Assembly: GCA_964020155.1 (NCBI GenBank)
Contig: OZ026547.1
Span: forward strand, 3,623,095 to 3,687,094
Source of the DNA: Chondrilla cf. caribensis
Lineage: Eukaryota; Porifera; Demospongiae; Chondrillida; Chondrillidae
Direction of reading: 5' to 3'
DNA: 64,000 nucleotides
A program made the translations under genes and the position numbers. The notes under the pieces were generated by a model. It did no database searches, was not told the DNA's origin, and was given only the letters and a program-made list of their open reading frames with translations. Positions 35,901-48,400 of this stretch are shown here, piece after piece (position 1 is the first letter of the stretch; each line of letters begins with the position of its first letter).

Positions 35901-38900
35901 GGAAACGGAAAACAGAAAATGTTGACTAGCTCCCCTTCCTTTAGCAGTAACCTTGCAAGTGTATATCCCTCCATCACTTGCAGATGTTATGTTGATAGCT
36001 AGTATATTGTTGTTGATATGCCTCCCAGCATATCCTGTTTGTTGACAGGGTCCGTTTGGACATGTCCAGTGATAGTTGGGCTGTAGTCCATGTGGTATTC
36101 CACTGACTCTACAAACTAGTATAACAGTTATTCCTAGTGGTAGAAAAACTGGAGAATTCTTGACAGCATCCACAGTATAGCCATCAATGATTACAATGGG
36201 AGATTCGAAATCTAATATCAAAGGTAAAAAGGATGATATGAACCATATGTACATGGAATGTACTATAACAATTATCACCATTACTCTTATACATAATACC
36301 TTCCTTCCGCTGTAACTCATTCTTACGTACCCTTAAATGCTGAGTTATAAACATAATTTGTTATAGGTTGACTTCTTTCCCCAACTCCAGCTGAGTTGAC
36401 AGCTACCACTCTGATAGTGTAGCTCTGTCCTCTCTCCAGTCGTGTTAAGTTGTAGTAGTTGATGTTGTTATCAGTGTTTAGCTTTTTTTCTGTCCCATCT
36501 TGTGTAGTGTATTTGATGATGTAATGTAGTATGTCTCCATTGGGTTCTCTAGGTGATATCCAGTTTAGCTCTATCCCATTATCAAATGCTCGACTAATAA
36601 TGAGGTTTCTTGGAGGAGATGGACCTGTGAGTATGAAGATTTAATATAGGTGTATGATACGTTTGTTAACTACTATTAATCACCTCCATCAAGTCACATA
36701 ATAATATTACTCACTTTTCTCCTTTGTAGTAACCTCCATCACAGCTGGTGATGGACTCCTTTCTCTATCACCCTCCTTATTTCCACTAAGTGACCATGCT
36801 GTAATTTTGTACTTGGCACCAGGTACTAGTGAGGACAATTTTTTTGATGATCGCTTATTATTATTTACATACTCTCCTACTATTGGTACTCCAAGGTCCA
36901 GTCTGTGATATCCAATGATGACCCGATCAATGCCACTAGGTAGAGTACCAATGCGCATAGTGATAGTGGTAGTAGTACTGGTTGTATCAGTAAGTGAGAC
37001 ATTAGAGAGAGTACCTGTATGAGAAATTAATATCTAACACATGATATTTATGTTCGATAAATATTATGCAATATATTTTGTACTGTACACTAGGTAGTGA
37101 TAATTGTTAAGTACTAGTTGCCCCAGTTATGGAGGCATCAAAAAGATTATAGATGTGGTGTAGACATTTTCTGATGGCTATTTATCACAGAAATTTGATA
37201 CATTATGTTATAATTATAAACTTAGTGAATAGACTACATATTAATTACAATGGATTTCAATTTGTAGCAGTAAACAATAATTATCTTACATAATTTCGAA
37301 AGTACTCTGTATTTAACAGATTGGTCGAAGTGAATAATTTTTTCACCCTACTCATTTTAAACAATTGAATTTATATTTGAATTTATCTACATTTTAGTAA
37401 TGAACCCAGGTATATTAGCCCATACACAAAACTGCATATAACCTGAAACATAAGCATTAACCATGAGTCCGTCAATGAGGAACAAAAAACATTGTCATGA
37501 GTATTATATAAGTTGTATAAATAGTGTTTATCAGATTTATGAATGGGAGTCATTCATATACAAGAAGCTTCATTGCAATATACAAGATAACATAGTACAG
37601 AGATTGAATGAAACATTGCAGCTTTCATAGGAGGGCATCATCGTCATTAAAGAAAATAATACAGTGGAACCTCTCTATTACAAACCTCTGAAATGTGGAA
37701 ACCTCTGTAATAAGGATACCATTCTGTGTCCCAGTGTAGTACTGCAGTGTATTAAGGGACCCCTGAATTGAGGAAACCTCTGTATTAAGGACTAAAATCA
37801 AGGTCCCAAAGTGTCCTTAATAGAGAGGTTCCAGTGTATATCAAAATTGCACATGTCTGGCTAAACTAAGATATTATGACATGGCAAGTTTTGGGTACCT
37901 TCAATTTATTAGTTTATTATTATATATTATATTATATGTATTACATTATTATATATTATATATTATATTGATTAAATGTGTAATGATTCTGATGTACGCA
38001 CCTATTTATTAGTTTGGATAGAGTATAATATTATAAATTCGTAAACACTAATGTAGTCATTATAGCACTGACTTACCATTAGATAAGAACAGGTAGTGGT
38101 ATGACGCATTATTGATACTTGAACACTCCCCTTCACTATTCTCAAAATTGTTGAAAACCTTATCCCTGATGACTACAAAAGCATGAAAAAAGCCCTTTAT
38201 CTGATATATGTCACGGCTAGTATCATATGATACATGGTCTCCACCAGAACGAAAACTAGCCAATCCACTGCCCACTCTACACTCAATCCTCCCATCTCCT
38301 TCTTCATTGTCTGGCGGTTGTAGTTGGTGTTTGTCAGTGATGACTGTCTCATTGAGTATCAGTCTACCATAACTGTGGACAACACGACCTCCTAAAGTGC
38401 CATGATCAATGTAATACAAAAGTGCATTACAAATGGTAGGTAAGTATGTCCTATACTACACTATACCTAAGAAGACTAGTAAATGTATATGTCAGTTTGA
38501 CTCACCAGATCCAGAAACATAAACTTGAAAATGTTTGATAGTTTTCTTTCCCTCAGCAGTGACAGTGCAGGCATATTCCCCTCCATCACTAATAGAGGTT
38601 ATGTTGATAGCTAGAACACTGTCGTTGATCTGTCTCCCAAAATATCCTGTTCGTTGACATGGTCCATTTGGACATGTCCAGTGATAGTTAGCCTGTACTC
38701 CATGTGGTATTCCACTGACTCTACAAACTAAAATAACAGTTGTTCCTAGTGGTAGAGTAGCTGGTGAGGTGAGGATTGATCTTGAATTGGTGTATCCATC
38801 AATCACAACTTTAGGAGTGATACAAGTTTGAGTCTCTACATATTAAGTGTATGTAGGATGAAGGAAAAACAACACTGACTGTATGTCTACAGGCTTGCAT

Positions 38901-39419
38901 GTTGCCTAAAATGGAGTTGAAATTGTAATAATTGTATTCCTTTGTAGTTGTTAATTTGTGTGTTATACTTGTATGCCCTCCGAAATAGCAGTAACTCAAA
39001 ATTTCTTACTTGAACATTCCTCATCAGTAGTTCCAAACCCACCTACATGGAGAAAGTAAAGTATGTACACACTCTATTCACTCCACACCAGAGTGACTAG
39101 GATTGTCCGTGTTGTATACCACTTGACATCAAGCTGGTCACAACCATATACATAACACAGCAATATTCAAGTGTGTACAACATTGTAGCCACTTTTCTAT
39201 TCCCTCACTATAGGCCCATACAAGGTTGTACAACTTTGTACATCCTTTTAGCCACCTTCTGCAATCTTAACACAATCTGGCAACAGACATGTAAAAGGTC
39301 GGGACTAGAGTGAAATCTTTGAATGATTTTGAATTCAGTAGCAAGGATGGTGGAGTGAACCTCACCACTAACTCACCGCAGACGAGAAGTGTGAGAACTG
39401 CAATACTCTCCAGTATCAT
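32984..39419 (-). CDS. Ig/FN3 transmembrane receptor 1 (ITAM-like tail)
   Basis: Eleven exons: 39419-39377, 39042-39010, 38835-38506, 38391-38077, 37014-36715, 36624-36331, 36211-35900, 35798-35496, 35337-35044, 34726-34424, 33267-32984. All introns are phase 1, giving 936 residues. Order: signal peptide (MILESIAVLTLLVC), an 11-residue micro-exon, Ig, YGRL domain, FN3, FN3, Ig, YGRL domain, FN3, FN3, membrane span (about 852-882), basic stop-transfer KRKR, short tail. The Ig exons keep the canonical Cys pair (LVCRVSG, YACTV) and add YHWTCPNGPC, probably a second disulfide. The tail carries YDEV, then YQEL-x10-YADL. The last exon could start 6 nt later (AG at GAAG) without changing frame. The product is probably a cell-surface recognition or adhesion receptor signalling through SH2 proteins. 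That role is inferred. Confidence 0.85.
33481..33618 (-). mobile_element. tRNA-derived SINE, copy 1
   Basis: On the minus strand it has a Pol III A box (TGGCTCAGTGG) and a perfect B box (GGTTCGAGTCC) about 35 nt downstream, then a T run. The anticodon arm and acceptor stem do not fold as a proper tRNA, so this is a SINE head rather than a tRNA gene. Confidence 0.65.
33635..33772 (+). mobile_element. tRNA-derived SINE, copy 2, head-to-head with copy 1
   Basis: A near-perfect reverse complement of the neighbouring copy, separated from it by 16 bp. The A box is kept and the B box has one change (GGTTCGCGTCC). Confidence 0.65.
34848..34979. repeat. 66-bp tandem duplication in an intron of receptor gene 1
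   Basis: Two adjacent 66-bp units starting AGAATATTATTAACC differ at one visible base. They lie between the last two FN3 exons. Confidence 0.85.
37662..37836. mobile_element. pogo/Tigger-type MITE in an intron of receptor gene 1
   Basis: The ends CAGTGGAACCTCTCTATTA and, reverse-complemented, CACTGGAACCTCTCTATTA form inverted repeats flanked by TA on both sides. At 175 bp it has no coding capacity. Confidence 0.75.
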
Positions 39420-39479
39420 TTTCCCCTCGGTCTAGCACAATGTGTACTAGTGTAAAAAATTCTCAGTTTTATGAATGTC

Positions 39480-40860
39480 TGTACATATACAATATTATAT
39501 TATATATAATATTATATTATTATATGCACATAAATACTGTAACTTTGTGTGTACTTATGCACTATGTGATAGCTGGAATGGACATTTGATAAGACACACT
39601 CTATTTGTACAACATTTTCATATTCACTCACAACAAAAGAACAGTTACCATTAGCCAAATGTAGTGCAGGTATCGCACATGAATACTGTATGCACACAAT
39701 TAATACTGCCTCAATTCACATGGAAAACATAGTTGTGTAGGTGTACGCTGCATGTACAATGTCATACAATATTTGTCATGTACTTGTGTTTATTCCTGTA
39801 TCTGTGTATGTTTTTTCAACTCAGCACAATATATTTTACTCATTGAATGTAATAGAATAAACCCATTGATTGAGAGCTGTTGGTAATAATGTGGGAGTGG
39901 CTTTGTGTTATACTTACTTATTTACCTTCTGTCATTAATGGATCTGCTTCCACTATTGTTATAATGGCAATCAGATTTCGTCTGAAAATAATGACAATTG
40001 CACAATGATTAATTGATTAATTAATCATACACAATTCAGCACCAATGTATACAATGCACATTGATGTTTAGTTTCTTTCCACTTTTGACCTGCACAGGTC
40101 AACAATGAGATTAAGACTACATCCTGAAACTTTTTATACATTTGCTGCCCACAGTAATACTGTACACAACACATGTGCGTACACTGTAATATAATATTCC
40201 AACCAATCAGAGCTCTTTGGATTAACAACTGGATCTGTACTCATTCCTTAATAACACCACATGCATTACAAGATCCTCTTTGTGATGTGGCTTTTCGGAA
40301 GCCATATTTGAGAAGCTTTGTCATAATATTTTGTAATTATTGTTACAAAAAAATATCGCTATGAATATTGATTATGTGACAACTTATAGTATTTCAATAC
40401 GCCCATGTATGCAGTATATGAATGAATGAATTGAAAATAGAATTACCTACTGCAAGTTGAGGAAATATGCAAACATGTCGCAAAATAGGACACAAATGAA
40501 TCATAATCTTCAACAATTCTCTATACTCTTCATTCTGAATTCTCTTGATTCATGCAATAACAAGTTTTCTCGAATTTCTCTCCCAATTGCATAAGACCGT
40601 TGGTCCCATGTTCCATTACACTTACTACATGAACATGTGTACATGTTCTGCTAAAGTGTAAGGTCAAGTGTGTGTACAATAATGTAGAGTAGTGTGAATA
40701 ACAAACCAAATATCTTAAACACCATTAGTGCAAAGTAATGGAGTACTTGTGTATCTTGGCAAGAGGTGTACTGTACTCACCAGATCTAGACATGTGATAG
40801 TCATGCTAGACAATCAAATTGTGGCAAAAACCATATGAAGTCCAAACCTATACATATGAT
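39480..40860. repeat. upstream region of receptor gene 1, homologous to 49240-50250
   Basis: Several blocks are shared with the region upstream of receptor gene 2, including GATAAGACAC, GTGTTTATTCC, GCATAAGACCGTTGGTCCCA and GTGTATCTTGGCAAGAG. No coding frame is conserved, so these are duplicated 5' flanks and could include promoter or distal 5' UTR elements. Confidence 0.6.
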
Positions 40861-40862
40861 TA

Positions 40863-41300
40863 GGGTTGACACATTATATAAATGGATTTACGCCGAACCA
40901 GCTGAAAATAGACCGAAGTCGCTATCAGCTGGGAGACCGAAGTCCGATTTTGATGGCAACCAGTGATTACCTCCTAGTTATCCAAATCCTCAAAAAAGGG
41001 AACCACAGACAGCTGTTTCGCTCTCATTTGAGCTCATCAGTGTGGTACACCCTGTACATCAGTTGGATGACTGTCCCTATCTTACCATTCCGACACACAG
41101 GTGAACACTTGTGGTCTTCACGATAAGAGAGGATAATGGAGGCTTACAGTCAAGGTGTGACTGTACACTCTGTTGGCAGGGAAGGTTTGTTACACAATAA
41201 GCCTGTGCAAGGCCTAAGGCTGACAAATTATATCACTGGATTTATGCCGAACCAGCTGAAATAGACCAAAGTCTCTTTCAGCTGGGAGAACGACCGGTAT
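40863..41300. repeat. pair of ~80-bp direct repeats
   Basis: GCCGAACCAGCTGAAA and its surroundings occur at about 40863-40945 and again at about 41217-41300, about 355 bp apart. The origin of the pair is unknown. Confidence 0.55.
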
Positions 41301-41339
41301 ACATATGTACACACGTGCATAAATGACAATGTATGTACA

Positions 41340-42252
41340 CAGGGCCGGCGCAACCAGTCAGACTGGTCAGGCATTGGCCTGACCAATATTCAGAAGTTAC
41401 CTTAAAAAATAATTTTCAGCCTTTTAAGAATCTGTCACAGTTCAATCGATATCTGAGGTCATCGATTGTGCCATGAATCAGGCATATTGTCTTTGTGCAA
41501 TATTGAAAAACACGTGCACAGAAGTCCACGGGTGATTGTAGGCCATAGATCAGCGGCTGTTTTTGTGGCTTCGTTAGTTGCTTTGACTGATATTTGTCGA
41601 ATTCGTTTACATATCTGCTGATTATAATTAATGGCTTCCTCTACCTCTGCGAGTAGCATTTCAGGAATTCCTGAAGTGCCACCTTCTCCCCACCAGCCCC
41701 GCTTGAGTTTCAAGTTCCCAAAACGATCATATGGTCTGAAGAATGCTGTTCAGCGATCCTTCCAGCACTCCTGGTTCAAGTAGTGGCCATTCTTGCACTA
41801 TGATGAAGCAAATGATGTTGCATAATGTATTATGGGATTCAAGCAAAATAAGATGAGAAATTCTAAAGCCACCAACCTCATATGACATTGCATGTACACA
41901 AAGCTGCTACTGATATACTCAAATCAGGCAATATTGCTAGCGAATTTGTTGGGGATTCTGATCACAGGCTGAAAAATTTTGGTACATCTTAGCAATATTA
42001 TTGTTATAGCCCATGCATGCATGTTATCAGGACAGCATTATGTCTTTTCACTAACTATAATAGTATTCTAATTTCATATTCTGTTTGCTACGATTTAAAA
42101 ATATTGTAGCAATTCATTATTGTAAGATTGCTTGACATTGTAATAAGTTGTGTTATTTTATCAGGCAACGCAAGTCCACTTTCTCACATACGATTATAAT
42201 CATTTGACAGTATTTCGGCCTGACCAATGAAATTTCGCTTGCTCCTGGCCTG
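41340..42252 (+). mobile_element. non-autonomous hAT-like element with transposase remnant
   Basis: The ends CAGGGCCGGCGCAAC and, reverse-complemented, CAGGCCAGGAGCAAGC are inverted. Inside, a plus-strand frame from the Met at 41631 reads into QRSFQHSWFK, a stop, then WPFLHYDEANDVA. This matches the TTF-type zinc finger that opens many hAT/ZMYM-like transposases. Three stop codons and the missing finger cysteines show it is dead. Confidence 0.55.
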
Positions 42253-42466
42253 ATACACACACATGGATGAGAACCAAATCGTGTAATTCTGTCCATACAT
42301 CATTAACACACCAATAGAATTTCAAATATAATAGAAACAATGGATTTACTTTTGTAGGATGATCTCTAATTTATGATGAAATTGTATATTAATGTTAATT
42401 CATTAATCACTTGAGTTTCTAGGTAATCTGTTCTCAAAAAGATAATCACTGCAGGTTATTATTATA

Positions 42467-45400
42467 TTATTGTCGGGTGTCCCCCATCCAATCAATATCC
42501 AATTCCTGGTATTCATTAGCCTCTGTATTGGATTTTGAAACACCTACTTCATCATAAATGTCTACATCAGAATCCACAGTATACTGCACTGTGCATTTGT
42601 GTCTCTTTCTCTTCACTATCAGTATTACACCAATCACCAGTAGTATACAGCCAACTAGTAGTATCAAAATGTTCACTACAGTTACAACTGCAATGACTAT
42701 TGTAGGAAGACTGTTGCTGGATGTTGCACCTTCACCGAATGAGAAGAAAATGCACAATAGGTTATCAAGCAGTATTTATGTTTTTATTGACAAACTGCAT
42801 GTCATGTTGGTTTCTAAAAATATAGTATTATTGTGGTATTTATAAAAATTTAATCATTACACTCATATCTATAGCTCACCCGTGAATTTCACTACCGAAT
42901 CATGTACATAAATCAACAGTAGTTCACTTTCTTCACCACCTCCAACTGCATTCACAGCTACCAGTCTGATTTGAAATGTCTGATTTTTCGGTAGTCCTGT
43001 TAAGTTGTAGTAGTTGCTATTGTTTGTAGTGTTAATCCTTTGTTGTGTTCCATCCTGTGCAGTGTATTTGATGATGTAATATTGTATGTCTCCATTGGGT
43101 TCCCTAGGTGGTATCCAATTTAATTCAATCCAGTTGCTAGATGCACTACTAATAGTAATGTTTCTCGGGCGGGATGGACCTGTGGATCATATATGTAATA
43201 TTATAGTGTTTGCCAACATTCATTTTACTGTGTGTCCTGTAAATGTAAATTTAATTCACTTTTCTCCATTGTAGTAACCTCTATCACAGCTGGTGACTGA
43301 CTCCTTTTTCTATTATCAACTCCACCAAGTCCCCATGCTGTAATTCTGTACTTTGCTCCAGGTACTAGTGAAGAGAATGTCCTTGATCTATTTTTACCAT
43401 TATTCACATACCCTTCTACTACTGGTACTCCCAGGTCCAGTCTGTGATAACCAATGATAACCCTAGCAATACCAGTAGGTATGTTACCAATGTTGACAGT
43501 GATACTGGTATCTGTACTCCTTGCACCAGTTATGGAGACAACTGGAAGGGTATCTACACAACATGAAGATTTGTAACATATATAAATCCTATTTACATTG
43601 ATCTGTCTGACTATGTATACATATTATTTACACAATATGATGTAATAACATTGTTATTTTGATGCATATTTCAGTATCATTATACTGTTTTCTCCCAGAG
43701 TATAACATGTAGAGAGGGAATAGTGTATTGCATGTACCACTCACAATTGGACAAAAATAGATAATGGTGTATAATATCACATTTTCCTTCAAAATTCCCA
43801 ATATTGATGAAAGCTTCATTTCTAATGACTATTGAAGCATTAGATGAAATTCTTCTGATTTGATGAACTTTTCCACTTAGTCTAGGATCCTGTAACACAC
43901 TATAAAAGAATCCAGCCTGTCCACTGCTCATTCTACATTCAATCTTTCCATCTCCACTATCATTGTTTGGTGGTTGTAATTGTTGTTTGTCAGTGATGAC
44001 TCCTTCGAAGGGAATCAATCTACCATAACTATGAACAACTTCTCCACCTGAAGTACACAGAAAGGCATTATATCACCATACTAAAGAATAATTTGTAAAA
44101 TAATCAAAAGATGGAATGTGAGTGAAAACACTGACCGCTAACAAAAAGCTGAAACGATTGACTGGCTTCCATTTCTTCTGTAGTAATATAACAGGTGTAG
44201 GTTCCTCCATCACTAATAGAGGTTATGTTGATAGCTAGAACATTGTTGTTAATCTGTCTCCCTATAAATCCTTTTCGTTGACATGGTCCATTTGGACACG
44301 TCCAGTGATATTTAGTCTGTAGTCCATGTGGTATTCCACTGACTCTACATTTTAGAATAATAGTTGCTCCTAGTGATAGAGTAGCTGGAGAGTTCCTAGT
44401 AGCGTCGATAGTATAGCCATCAATGATTAAAATTGGGGAATCTAATATAAGAAACAATAAAAGTATAATACATGTGCATACATCACACATGCGTGAATGC
44501 ATCACCCATATGTACACAAATGATACAGATAATTATGTATATACATACCCCTCACATATGCATACTGTATATGTATTTGTCTTCCGTTACCATGGTAACT
44601 GAGCGATATCCTCGGGTGATAAATATGCTAACCTGTCCTAGGACTTCAGGCGAATTTATCACCCGGCGATAACTAATTGACAGTCTAATTAATATAGTTT
44701 CTACGCATTCAATTGTGTCGGCATCAATGAATATCATTAACACTATAACAAAATGATCTCAAACGGAAGACAAATTAGTTATCACCCAATTACTCGGATG
44801 GTAGCCTAATAGAATTACTCGACCTCGGCTTTGCCTCGGTCTCGCATTCTATTACGGCTACCATCCTCGTAATTGGGTGATAACTACTACTTATCATGCA
44901 CACACACACATATAATTTGCAAATTTAATTTATTGATATTCTTTCTATATTGAAACCAAATGATCATCTTATAATTATTGTTGTTGTATATTTATTTGTT
45001 AAAAACATGTGTACATATGTACACTGCACATGTTGCAGTAGGTGTGAAGTGGATGAGTACACAAGTACATAATGTTTTGCACCAAAAAAGGACGTCCACA
45101 GAGCATGACAAAAAGTTAAGATAGCATAACAATATATAGTTCAAATTTGAGTTGTCTGTAGTCAATGCCATCAATGCATTAATTTGTGACATCACATGAC
45201 ATTCACATGCACATATTCCACTTTAATATGCCATTGGAAGATTATACATCTGATATAGGGGTTATGTGCTTACGACATTGTATGACAGATATCATTTTAC
45301 ATCGTTGAGTGGAAGTAAACACGCAATTGAATGGCGAATTTGATAATAATATATTCATGCATGAAGAAAATTCATTTCAAGAATTTTAAAGATTACCATA

Positions 45401-48400
45401 AATGACAATTATTGAATGTACAGGCACAAATTATTTGAAATGGAGTTCCATGAATTTTATGACCAGCTAACAGCAATGAATAAGTGAAAAAGATGGTGCC
45501 TACCCAAATTCAAACAGAGCACAGAGAATTAAAGAGTTGTTAATAATACTAAGTATACAGATAGGGTACACATAAACCATTGTACCTCTATCTGACATTA
45601 AATATTTCTGCTATGAGCTCCCTCCAATTGTCCCGTAAGGTTGTTTTATACTAGTTTTGTCATAGGTCACTGGAAAGAGCCTTTTATTGATCAAAGGCAT
45701 CAGAAATCTTGAATTGAATGATCAGGCTAAAACCATGTAGTATCAACTCCAGAGTCCTATGGCACAACAGATCCTTATCAATGAAAGTTCCTATTCTACA
45801 GTACATAGCGGAACAATTTCGTGTCACTCAATTGTGTCATGAAGCACACCCACGTATGACTTCAAACACAACCCCTACCATTCTGCTAGGCATCAATTAT
45901 GTATCATACACAATTTGCGACATTCAAAAATGCCAAGTTTAACTCACTCATACTATCCTCGGGTATATTATACATATAATTTGTCAAATGTCACCTCCCT
46001 CAACTTCAAGCCGAGTTGACAAGTGACCATGAATAAGTTTTATTTCGAGGATACATACCCAAGAGGGGTGCTTGACCAAATGAGAGTAGTCTAACCCTAA
46101 ATGATACCTGTACCTTTCACTGTCAAGCCATATTCATAACTTGTTATAGGTTGACTTCCTCCCCCATCTCCAGCTGAGTTAACAGCTACCACTGTGATGT
46201 TGTTGTAGGTCTGTCCTCTCTCTAGTCCTGTTAAATTGTAGTAGTTGATGTTGTTTGTAGTGTTGAACTCATGTTGTGTTCCATTTTGTGTAGTGTATTT
46301 GATGCTGTAATGCTGTATGTCTCCATTGGGTTCTCTGGGTGGTATCCAGTTTAGTTCAATCCCACCATCAATCACACTACTAATAGTGAGGTTTCTTGGA
46401 GGGGATGGAGCTGTACAACATAAATTAAGTTTATAAGATTAGATAATTTTCATAGTAATTATGAAACATTGATAGTAGTTTAATTGTTACAGCTACTCAC
46501 TTCGCTCCATTGTGTTAATCTCCACCGAAGCTGGTGATTTACCCCTTTTCCTATCATTCTCATTGCTAGTTCCAAGTCCCCATGCTGTTATCCTGTACTT
46601 AGCTCCAGGAACCAGTGAGGAGAATTTTCTTAGTGTATGTTTGTCATTATTCACGTGCTCTCCTACTACTGGTACTCCAAGGTCCAGTCTGTGATATCCA
46701 ATGATGACCCGATCAATACCACTAGGTATGGTACCAGGTTTCACAGTGATACTGGTATCACTAATAGTTGTAACATATATAGAGATGTCAGGGAGAGTAT
46801 CTGTGTAATATGAAGCATGCACAGTATATTACTAATGAATGTAGTATACATGAAACATACTGTATGTAAAATGCATGAATATCGTTGAATTTATATTTTA
46901 TGCTTTTAATTATTATTATTCTGATATCATGCATGTTCAAAATAAATTAGTTCAGAGTCTTAGGGGACCTGACTAAGGTAATTGATATGTCACAACAATA
47001 ATGATAATAATGAAGTTTTTTTGCTAGTGTTTTGTTTTTTTGCTGGTTGTGGATAACTTGCAATTGTCAATCATTGCAAGTGCAATTGCCAGAGACATCC
47101 ATTTTTATTTAGTGTCTATTTCTTGAAAGGAATAGAATAGTAAGATGATGTCCTCAAAAACATCAGAAAGAATGATTAATATAAATTGTAATTTATTATA
47201 ACTCAGGAGACACCATACGTATACTGTAGAATTAAAATTGCCATTACATGTTGAACCCATTAAAAACTACAGTGTATATTGATGATGCATGATACATATC
47301 TAACCTCTTGATAGGAATAGGTAGTGGTGTGTATGTCCATCACAAGTTCCTTCAAAATTTGTGAAATTATTGAAAAAATTGGCCCCTATGACTACTGTGG
47401 CACTTGATAAGGTCTTGATCTCATATATATCTTGACTTGTGTCTGTTGTTAGAGTGAATCCATCATAACTGAATGTTGTGTTTCCACTCCTCCGTTTACA
47501 CTCCATCCTCCCATCCCCACTATCATTGTTTGGTGGTTGTAATTGCTGCTTGTCAGTGATGACTGTGTCATTGAGTATCAGTCTACCATAACTGTGAACA
47601 ACTCTGGTACTGCTCCCTTAAGCAGGAAAAACAAAATCCTCTCAGTATGAGTATGTATAAAATATGTAATAATATAATTATGCCTGTACAAACCTACCAG
47701 AAACATAAAGCAGAAACTGTTGATTGCCAAAAAATTCCACCTTTCCTTTGGCAGTGACAGTACAAGTGTATTTTCCACCATCATTTGCAGAGGTTATGTT
47801 GATAGCAATGATATTGTTGTTGATCTTCCTCCCAACATATCCTGTTTGTTGACATGGTCCATGTGGACATGTCCAGTGATAGTTAGCTTGCAGTCCATGT
47901 GGTATTCCACTGACTCTGCAAACTAGGATAACAGTTGACCCTAGTGGTTGAGTAGCTAGTGAGGTGAGTATTGATCTTGAATTGGTGTATCCATCAATCA
48001 CCACATTAGGAGTGGTTTGGTTTATAGTACCTATTAAATTGTTATGTGTAGGGAAAAGGGAGACATCAAATATCATACTATGTATCCATAGACTTGCATG
48101 TTGTCCTATTACAGATAGAATTACATAATAGAATTAAAAATAATGTGGTAATATTGTTAAGATATGTTATTACGTATGCATGTTTAAAGTGCAGTTAACT
48201 CAAAATTGTATCTATGTACTTGAATATTTCTCATCAGTGCATAGTTTCCACTAACCCCTATGAATAGGAAACAAGGCCTCTACATGTCCTAGAGTCAATG
48301 GCCCGTGAACTCATTACTTATTGCATAAACATGAACCCATATTTATATAGGAAAGAAACTTCAATATGCTCTGTAATAATTGAAAAGATTGTGCTGACAC

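Noticed and set aside
35799..36320. 173-codon unspliced frame around the second Ig exon of receptor 1
   Set aside because: Only 35900-36211 is exon; the rest is intron on both sides with good splice sites.
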